From: Fremontodendron californicum | Taxonomy: Eukaryota > Streptophyta > Magnoliopsida > Malvales > Malvaceae | Length of the DNA: 64,000 nt | Reading direction: 5' to 3' | Assembly (NCBI GenBank): GCA_030761205.1 | Contig: JAULJL010000046.1 | Location: forward strand, 10,495,590 to 10,559,589 | Part shown: in pieces, positions 55,461 through 64,000 of the stretch | Layout of the letters: the number at the start of each line of letters is the position of its first letter | How positions within the stretch are numbered: the stretch's first letter is position 1 | The notes under the pieces: model-generated | Database searches by the model: none | The model's input: the letters and a program-made list of their open reading frames with translations, nothing else | What the model was told of the DNA's origin: nothing | Translations under genes and position numbers: made by a program

Positions 55461-58290
55461 TTAATTAATAAACAAATTTTAATTTTTTTTTTAATTTCTA
55501 AATTTTATTTTTTAATTTTAAAAATTATAAATTAAATTAAATTTCTTATTAAATTTAAATATGGAAAATGTAATTTAATTTATTATTAAATTTTTATAAA
55601 AAATAAAAATATATTTCTTATTAAAATTTAAAAAATAAGATTATATTGATTATTAAATTTTTATATCAAAAATTGTATTTTTTATAATTTTGTAATATTA
55701 TAAAAAGCAAAATTTAATTTATATCAAAAATAATTTAATGATGTAAAATGTAAATAAAATTTTTTTTTAAAGAAATTTATCGAGTTACTTTTTTAAATAA
55801 AGAAGTTATTTTTAAGTTGGTATCGTAAAATAATTTTTTTAATTTGATTTTTTTTATTGAGTTGGTATTCGATTAACTCGTGACATCAATTTAATCATTG
55901 TTTTTAATAATAGTATAGATTGTTACAATTTAAAACTGAATATTTGATAAAATAATTTTAATTTAATTTATGATTAAAATTTTAAAAAAATACAATTTTA
56001 TTTCTTATTAAATTTTAAAAAAGAAAATTTTATTTCAGTCCATCAAATGCTGCAGAAAATATTGGAATTGGATTCCTTCTGCAATGGATAAGACTGATGA
56101 TTTAGGTTTTAGAGAGGTTTCAGCTATATTTCAGTCCATCAAATGCTGCATAAAATCTATATGAACATGATAAATCTATCATGTATATATATAATTTTTT
56201 ATATATATAATTTTTTTATATATAAACATGACACAAATTACATATATAATAAAACTTACAGAAAGCTCATTTTAATAAATTTTCCTTATAATTTTTCATG
56301 AGTGGGTTGAACAAGTCACCAAGCAGCTCATTGATGACTTTGCGAGCTGCTGAGACCGAAAACTGATCATACAGCAGTAGCTTGCAAGTTGACACATCAA
56401 TGGTAATTAGACGATAACTTTGCCCCATCGATCCAAAGTGATTTTAGGTAGATTTAGCTATATGTATCAATTATATAAATATAAACACAATATAATTTTA
56501 TAAATTATTAAATATATTAAAATTTTAAACACGAATATAATACATGAACATTATTTTTGTATTTATTTAATGGGTCACATTCATGTCATATCTTCGTATC
56601 ATTTTTAAAATTATTAAGTCTAATTTTAGGCCAAGGAAAACTCGGTAAGAAGAGGTTTTTATTACAGTATCAACAGTTCTTTATCTAACTCAAAATTGCA
56701 ATAAACTTGAAAGGTCCAGTTGTAGTTTTTTGTTCTAGAATTTTTCAATGCTAGTGTAGTTTTTGGTTTTCCAAAGTATTTTCAGGTTTTGCGGACTAAT
56801 CTTTTGAGGTACTGTCGGACGTCAAAACGGAGATCTCTTCCAAAAAAAATTTGCTACATCCATAAGGGCTCGAAATCGAGACCTCTTACTTAAGCGACCA
56901 TAACTTCTTTCACTCAGGTCAACCTTCGTTGGTCAATACTAATGTAGTTAGGTAATTATTAGGATATAGTGAACAGCTACTTGTGTCTAGAGGTGCTCAT
57001 GAGTCGGGCCGAGACTCGAAAATTTTTCAAGATCCTTGCCCGGACTGGACAGTCGACCTGTGAGCACTGTTCATCCTATTTAAAAATTAAAAAATATATA
57101 TTAATATTTTTTATATTTTTATAATTAAAATAATATTATTTTAATACTTAAAACACTGTTCCCGATCGAGTCAATCCGACTTTAAACAAAAATTTCCTAC
57201 CCAAATATGACCCAATACGAATCGAATCTATCGAACAAATTACTCGATCCGTGAGCAGATCTACTTTTGTCTTGTCCTCTCAATTATTCATCAGCTTAGG
57301 ATTCCACTCAGTCCGGTTGTGAATGTTTGTCGGATAAAATGGACGAAAGGGTAGGCCCAGTCGCAGTAATTATAGGGTATGAAGAAAGGCACAAGACGAT
57401 GTTTTTGGACTTTGGTGTTTCAGAAAATATATTCCAGAGTTGAATTATTTATTCGATTTAATATATTTAATTTATATTTAATCGAGTTTGAATATATTTT
57501 TTTTTTTAATTTAAATTGATTCGATATAAATTATTGTTTATTAATAAAAAATATATATATAAATAACAATAATACAAAAATGTTTTTTTAATATTTTTTT
57601 AAATAATAAAAACGAATTTTCAAATCAAGCGTGGATAAGGGATCTTAAAATAATTCAGATCGTCGCCTGATCCAACTCATGAACAAATCTACTTGTACTT
57701 AGCTTTTTTGACACAAGACTTATGTTATATGAATTTCGAGATAAGTGTCGGATACGAATATATGTCCGACATTAAATTGCTTACTTAAAAAAAAATATAT
57801 ATATTTAAAAAATTATATCTTTATATTCATGAAAATTATATTTCAAACATATATATATATATATATAAATGCGAATATTTAAAAAAAAAAATCGAGTAAA
57901 ATAGCACAAAATTATTAGTCAACCAACGCAAAACATATCACTTTCGCTTTCGATTGCCAAATTCGTACACATAATCATTGTATCATAAATTCATTTTTAT
58001 CCGAATAAATTATGATATATTATCATTCACTTTATATATTAAAAATAATAAATAAAATTATTAATTATTATAATTAATATAATATTATTATTATAAAAAT
58101 AATATATTAACAAATTTTAAAAAAATATACTAAAAATACTTGTTAATAAAATTCTTGAATTAAATACAATAATTAATCACTTTATTTATTATTTTAATAT
58201 ATTAAATAAAATATTATTATATATAATAACGAATATCTTAAATCATTAGTTAACAAAATCGTAAAATAAATATTTAATCCAAAATTTTAT
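55461..58290. other. Intergenic AT-rich region
   Basis: A 30-bp direct repeat (tatttcagtccatcaaatgc...) is at 56031-56060 and 56127-56156. About 56985-57265 is a GG/CC-word dispersed repeat. A decayed CTATGTT-family MITE is at about 57720-57904 (flanks cacaagac/cacaaaat). A possible pol III-type repeat on the - strand lies near 56845-56945 (ggtctcgatttcgagccc). A coding-like stretch at 56281-56430 is listed separately. Confidence 0.45.
56281..56430 (-). pseudogene. Unidentified coding-like fragment
   Basis: On the - strand about 47 codons are open and read like protein: YRLITIDVSTCKLLLYDQFS followed by ARKVINELLGDLFNPLMKNY. Composition and lack of stops differ from the surrounding AT-rich DNA. 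I do not recognise the family. There is no start codon or splice context that extends it, so it is probably an isolated exon remnant. Confidence 0.35.
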
Positions 58291-59257
58291 TATTATGATT
58301 GGAGAGAGAGAAAGAAAAAAAAAAAAAAGGAAAGCACGTTTTGCAACAACAAAGCTTGAAAGTTGAAACAGTGAGTCAGACTCAACTCAAGACTCGGACA
58401 GACACAACCCATGAACCCAAACGTGTTAGAAGGTACCCCCATAACTCCTCATGTCTTTTTTTTTTGTTAATTAAAAAAAAATTATTATTTTTTCAATTAT
58501 TTTAAAAAAAAAAACAAATATAAAATCTCTGTTTCTTTCAATTTTTTTCTTCTTCTTCCCCTCGATTCTCTCTCGTTACTTTCTTTCCTTCTTCTTTCCT
58601 GGTTAACAAACACCTGAAAACTACTATTTCGGTTTTTATTTTTATCCCAAAAAACAGTTTTTTTTTATTTTTTATTTCATCTCATTTATATTTTCGGTCA
58701 TTTCGGATTTTTCAACCGTTATTTTTTTATTTGATTACTTTTGGACGTTTGGTTTTGGTTAGTTGATTCCACCTCTTGTTCTCAAGTCAATGTAGCTGGG
58801 TTTTTTCTCCAAAATTAGGGTTTCCGTTTAAATTTTAGGGATTTTGCTATCAAACTATGTAGTGGAGGAAGCTGGAGCCTTTGTAATATTACCCTTCCTT
58901 TGCTTCGATTGAAATCTCCAATTTTTTCTTTGATTTTTAGCTTTGTTCTTCCAAGGACTTCCTTTTCTTCTTCTTCTTACGGTCAAAAGCTTAGTTTTTT
59001 TTATTTGACGCTTTTTTCCCTGCTGATTATTGAAGAAAGTTCAGATTTTTTTTTCTTTCTTTTCTTTAGTTGATCTGTTGGAGGCTTGGAGTTTTCAAAT
59101 TGTTAAATCCCTTGAGTCCTGAGGGAGTATTGGGATTAGTGGGCAATAAATGCTGAATTTGACACAAATCTGAGTGAAAATAGCTTAGATTAAGCTCTTT
59201 GGGGTATTGGGTATTACTGAAGACAGTTGTTCTTTCTTTCTTTTTTTTTGCTTGAGA
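58291..59257 (+). promoter_or_regulatory. Promoter and 5'UTR region of the casein kinase gene
   Basis: The stretch is pyrimidine-rich from about 58530 (tctttcaattttttttcttcttcttcc), typical of a plant 5'UTR. A splice acceptor may lie just before the ATG (tttgcttgag|A). I cannot fix the transcription start or a TATA box. Confidence 0.35.
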
Positions 59258-62200
59258 ATGGATCATGTGATCGGTGGTAAGTTCAAGCTTGGAAGAAAGA
59301 TTGGCAGTGGCTCTTTTGGACAGCTCTATTTAGGTATAAGAATCCAAATCTCTTTGATGGCTACCTCTTTCTTTTTATGGAAACTATGTCCTGTTTCTTT
59401 GTCAGCATTGTGCCTTTTTTTTTTCTTTCTGATTTTTTGTTTTTGTTGAAGGGGTAAATGTGCAAACTGGAGAGGAAGTTGCTGTCAAACTGGTATGTGA
59501 TCTTTTCTTGATGATGTGTTTTTTGGTAGTCTATTTTGTTGGTATGTTGATGGACTGGTTTCTAGCTATGGTTGTCAATTGGTAATGATGATTTTTGGGT
59601 CCTTGAATACCTATAAGTAAAGCAACCTTTACTCTCTAGTTTTTCACATGCTTGCTTTGGTTTTTTTTCACCACATTTATTTGCAGTCTCTTGTCTCTCT
59701 CTAAAAAGCAAAAAAAAATGTTGGCAGTTATTCTTGCTTAACCTTTTCTGTTGTTTTAGTAGTACTAACTTTTGGACTTTAAAATTTAAATTGCATTACA
59801 TTTTGGACATTGACTAAAAAAATGATTAGAAATATGCTCTTTAAGTCATTGTTTTTTTTCTTGAAAAGAAAAGTGATTTATCAAATGAGCTTCTAAATGT
59901 GTTAAGTAAAGTCATTTGTCATAGACAATTTTTCCATATCCAGTTATGTTCAGCTTATGTGGTTCATGATTTAAGTATAAAGGGAAAGAATATTTGTTAT
60001 TGCACTCATTTCCATTCTGAGAAGAAGAAAAGTGTTTTTTACACAAATGAGAAATTTAAATCATGCTTCTTTGAGCAAAGGTGTTTCAAATTAATGCTTA
60101 AGTGTAATTTTGGAAGACAATTTTATCAACTTTGTATTTCCAACTTGCACTTTTCTTTTCTTTTTTTTTTTTACCCTTTAAAATGAAGATGTGGTGATAC
60201 TCTTTACATGCGAGAATGTGTCATTGTAAGTGTGCATGTGTCATTGGAAGACAATATTATTTTCTGTTCTTAATTTCAGGAATCTGTGAAGACCAAGCAT
60301 CCACAGCTTCATTATGAGTCAAAATTGTATATGCTTCTTCAAGGAGGAAGTAAGTCTCTATATCTTCCTCCCTCCCCCCTCTCTTCTGTCTGGAAAAAGA
60401 TGATTTGGTACTACATCATTATTTGACTATTAGTCTTCTAGAAGATAGCCATTTCCACTGCACTATCATTATATGAGGAAAAAAAAAAAAACTTGCAAGC
60501 TCTGGTCTGATGGAAGCCAGTATTTGTCTTTGATTTATAACTTTATAAATCAGTCTTCACTAAATTTGCTATTGGACTTGGTAGCTGCTGGTTTAGAAAG
60601 ACAATAGCAGGTCTTCATAATTTTTGCTCTATCAACTTAGTCTTTAATCAAATTGTTCAATACTTATATGCAAACCTTTCTCTGCCCATGCTGGCAGGTT
60701 GATGTTTTATCTTGAATATTCTATTGCTTTTTCTTGTTTTTGGATAAATTTTTAACAAGCACGTTATTTTTATTTTTAAATACCTTGATGTGGGTTCTCC
60801 TTGATATAGCTGGCATTCCCCACCTCAAGTGGTTTGGAGTTGAGGCGGATTACAATGTCATGGTAATTGACCTTCTTGGACCAAGTTTGGAAGATTTGTT
60901 CAACTACTGCAACAGGAAACTCTCGCTAAAAACAGTTTTGATGCTTGCTGATCAATTGGTAAGTATATAACTTTTTTGTGGTAAAGAACAAGTTTCCGGT
61001 TATTTTCATATTTAATTTTCCCCCTTTTCAACCTTTCTTCGTTTTCTTTTTCCAGATTAATAGAGTAGAATATATGCATTCAAGAGGTTTTCTTCACCGC
61101 GATATAAAGCCTGACAATTTCTTGATGGGCCTAGGACGCAAGGCAAATCAGGTAATAGTTATTGAGTTTTTCTTGTTTGTTATGTTGGCAAATATAACAT
61201 GCACATTCCCATTAGACTGCTAGCACCACCACCTTAATTTTGAATTTCTGGTTACAATAAGGAATATTATTCCATTGCTGGGAATAGGACTTTGTTACAC
61301 TTGAAAAGCATGAAATATTCTGGTATCATTTTTTCTTTTTAATTATGTTATCGCAGGTATATATCATTGATTATGGTCTTGGAAAGAAGTATAGGGATCT
61401 TCAGACTCATAAGCACATCCCGTACAGGTGATTTTTTTTTTTGTTTTTGTTTTCTTAATACAGAAATTCAAACTTGAAGATCTCAGGATTGTATAATTCT
61501 CATCATAATACATGACTGTTGGGTTAAGATACTAGATAAGAAAGTTACTTCGTAGTCTATATACTTCTTTTCAGTTGGGTGTTTGCTTTACTCATGGAGG
61601 CATGGCATTTTGTATGTTTGAGGAAAATTATAGTGAAAGTTTCATCAACCTTCTGAACCCTTGTAAATAAAGAAAGAAAACTCAAAACTTGAGGCAATGC
61701 TCATATCTCACGTTATATTTTCTTCGGATGCTATTTTGTTGGGCATTCCACCACGAACTGCTGTCTCAGTTGAGTTGACAGAATTTGAATTTGATACAGA
61801 TAGTCTCTTTTGTTTTGGGTGAATTTTGAATGTGGGTGGTTTCTTATACTCTTTATTCTTAACTGGTTTTTTATAGATCCTGTATTGCTAGTCAAATTTA
61901 CTCGTTTTCAACATACTCATACTTAATTGTTGTTGAAGCTCATCCTACTTAACTTATGGTTTAAACATCGAGTCTGATTCTCTCTCTCTCTGTCAATTTT
62001 CTTTCTTTACTTATTATCTCCTGTCTTTGTATATATTTCTCTATGATTACCTATGTGGTAAAGATGTACTGAGTGTTTGGTGCCAACCTAGTCCCGAATG
62101 CATTTGTTTGCGAAAACAACTCATCAAATTCTTTGCTGCAGAGAAAACAAAAACCTCACAGGCACAGCTCGTTATGCAAGTGTGAACACTCACCTTGGAG

Positions 62201-64000
62201 TTGGTGAGTGATGTTACTTTGTGACACATTTCCAACTAGTAACTGTAAATCATATATCATAGATACATGTTTACTTTTTGTTACTTTTATTAACATAAAT
62301 TCTTCTATTTTACTGGCAGAGCAAAGCCGAAGAGATGATTTGGAATCCCTTGGTTATGTGCTTATGTATTTTCTGAGAGGAAGGTTGAGTATTTAGTGGC
62401 CACATGTTCATTTCATTCAATGTTTAATGCATTTCCAATGATGTTTGATACCTTCATTCTTAGTTTTCTTTCCATTGATTTTGATTCAATTTGCACAATT
62501 TCTTTGCTTCAGCCTTCCCTGGCAGGGGTTAAAAGCTGGCACAAAAAAGCAAAAATATGATAAGATTAGTGAAAAGAAGGTATCAACTCCTATAGAGGTA
62601 TGATCACTTATGCCATCCTTAGACAAATTGGTTCCCTTTAAGAAATTTGGTTGAATTACTAATCTGACCGACATAGGGATTGCTAGCTATGTTGCTCCGA
62701 CTCTTCATTTTTCTTGAAGTACCCGTGTCCGACGCATACCGGACATGGGTATGGGGATATGATCCTCCAAAGACACTCCAAATACATGGAAAAACTTAGA
62801 ATAAATCAAACATACCCGTGTCCGACACTCACACCCGAGTCCAAGTAACATAGATTGCTAGTGCTTGGACACTGGCCTGCTCTTCATCTGTATGTGGGCC
62901 AGGCCCTGATCTTTGTATTCCCTCTGTCCCATTTTTATGGCATGTTTGATAAATATTATAAACTTTTTTAAGCAATTTGAATTCTGTGTTGGCACATTGT
63001 TCTCCATGAATTGGTATTTCCACAAATGTTCTTGAAAGGAAAAGATTATTATAAACATTTTTAAGCAATTTGAATTCTGTGATGACACATTGTTCTCCAC
63101 GAATTGCTATTCCCACAAATGCTCTTGATAGGGAAAGATTTCGTATTTGTTTGAAGTAAGGTTAATATAAAAAAGGGAGGATTTAATTCTTTGATTTTTG
63201 TTATAGTGAAATTTATTATGGCTTAACTAACAAATGGAAAGTGTGACGTATGAACTATAAATTTGACAAAGGGTTATGGTCGCCATTTGATCCCAAAATT
63301 CAGTGTTAATCCATCTTATGGTTATTATTATTGTTTCCTTGTTCAGTAATATTGGTGTATGTGTGTTTAACAGGTGCTCTGTAAGTCATATCCATCTGAG
63401 TTTGTATCGTATTTTCATTACTGCCGATCTTTGCCGTTTGAAGACAAACCAGATTATTCATATTTGAAGAAGCTTTTCCGAGACTTGTTTATAAGAGAAG
63501 GTTAGTTATCATCATGGCTGCCTTAATAATGATCTTTGTATATATGTAACATTCTTTTGTCTAGTTAATTTCTCCATGGAATGTCAAGTCAAATTTTTGT
63601 TTTTGTTTTTTGTTTCTGAAATTTGCATTGCTGCAGGTTATCAGTTTGACTATGTCTTTGACTGGACTGTATTGAAGTACCCACAGATCGGTGGCAGCTC
63701 CAAGGGGCGGGTAAGTACTTACACGCGTTTAGCTCTCGGTTACTGTCATCTTGGGAATATTACTCAGCTTTTCCATCTGTTTCTCAGCATTCCAGTGGAA
63801 GAGCAGGTTTAACTGCAGGACCAGCCATTGAAAGACCAGAAAGAATCTCAGGTCTGCTTTCTTTTAACAGAACTACATTTCTCATTAGATAGTATAATCA
63901 TACCCTATGTTACTCGGACTCGGGTGTGAGTGTCGGATATGGATATGTGTCCGACACGGGTATGTTCAATTTTTCCAAGTTTTCCATGTATTTGGAGAGT
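59258..64000 (+). CDS. CKL: Casein kinase 1-like protein kinase, 3' end beyond window
   Basis: Twelve coding exons are visible: 59258-59333, 59452-59492, 60280-60349, 60810-60958, 61056-61151, 61357-61427, 62142-62203, 62320-62383, 62513-62597, 63374-63500, 63637-63710, 63788-63851. They join in frame to about 326 residues and continue past 64000. The protein starts MDHVIGGKFKLGRKIGSGSF (P-loop IGSGSFG), has Lys38 in EVAVKL, the catalytic HRDIKPDN at 126-133, and IIDYGLGKKYRD where CK1 usually has DFG. ARYASVNTHLGVEQSRRDD is the CK1 substitute for the APE region. LPWQGLKAGTKKQKY and FRDLFIREGYQFDYVFDW complete the kinase domain. Plant CK1-like kinases are Ser/Thr kinases with cytosolic, nuclear and plasmodesmal roles. 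Exon 12 (HSSGRAGLTAGPAIERPERI) opens the variable tail. The C-terminal tail is outside the window. Confidence 0.96.
62687..62853 (+). mobile_element. CTATGTT hAT-type MITE in a CKL intron, perfect duplication
   Basis: A 167-bp copy with ends ctatgttgctccgactc and gtccaagtaacatag, flanked by attgctag on both sides (62679-62686 and 62854-62861). It lies in the intron between exons 9 and 10. Confidence 0.96.
62935..63130. repeat. Imperfect tandem duplication of about 77 bp in a CKL intron
   Basis: Two units (about 62955-63030 and 63050-63128) share taagcaatttgaattctgtg, gacacattgttctcca, gaattg-tatt-ccacaaatg and ctcttga words. They are non-coding and lie within the intron after exon 9. Confidence 0.75.
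63905..64000 (-). mobile_element. CTATGTT hAT-type MITE cut by the window edge
   Basis: The left end ctatgttactcggactcgg and the gtgtcggatatggatatgtgt segment are intact, and the copy continues beyond 64000. It lies in the CKL intron after exon 12. Confidence 0.85.

Noticed and set aside
1..64000. CRISPR arrays, rRNA genes, operons or plasmid features
   Set aside because: None seen; the window is plant nuclear DNA with spliced genes, and its tandem repeats do not have CRISPR-like constant spacing with unique spacers.

Overview
This is a stretch of a flowering-plant nuclear genome, almost certainly a eudicot. It is AT-rich, its genes carry many short GT-AG introns, and it holds a 11S (legumin-type) seed storage globulin gene with the conserved four-exon layout, a PHT1 phosphate transporter, a nuclear tRNA-Arg gene and many plant-type non-autonomous transposons. 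I cannot name the species from the sequence alone.

Layout: 1-7200 is repeat-rich intergenic DNA with a decayed DUF4283 (LINE/retroelement gag-like) fragment, a SINE-like copy and several MITEs. A PHT1 phosphate transporter follows (promoter and 5'UTR intron from about 7290, intronless CDS 9204-10793, + strand). A complete CACTA-type transposon lies at 12386-16876 with a perfect TTA target duplication. It carries exon-intron fragments of three unrelated host genes in one orientation: the splicing factor SPF27/MOS4, squalene synthase and a laccase. From 17000 to 23450 come a 5'-truncated and a complete Helitron and a 1.8-kb palindrome. A small DUF761 gene sits on the - strand at 27266-27799. 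A 2-kb foldback element built from many short hairpins occupies about 29650-31675. The 11S globulin gene is on the - strand (32439-35187). A tRNA-Arg(CCG) gene lies at 37657-37728 beside a 270-bp tandem duplication. A decayed PMT-type methyltransferase (39841-41952) has a TRIM retrotransposon in its intron. The ribophorin II gene (RPN2, 19 coding exons, - strand, 43003-49910) is head-to-head with a NECAP-like gene (3 exons, + strand, 51453-54073). A second hairpin array is at 55211-55444. A casein kinase 1-like gene (+ strand, from 59258) runs off the right edge.

The genes are ordinary, functionally unrelated plant genes and form no cluster. The unusual biology is in the mobile DNA: a multi-gene Pack-CACTA, about 20 copies of one hAT-type MITE family (several with perfect 8-bp target duplications, many inside introns), the hairpin-array foldback elements, and the TRIM with intact primer-binding site and target duplication. 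All exon boundaries were assigned by eye from splice signals, reading-frame continuity and remembered family conservation; no database search or alignment program was run.
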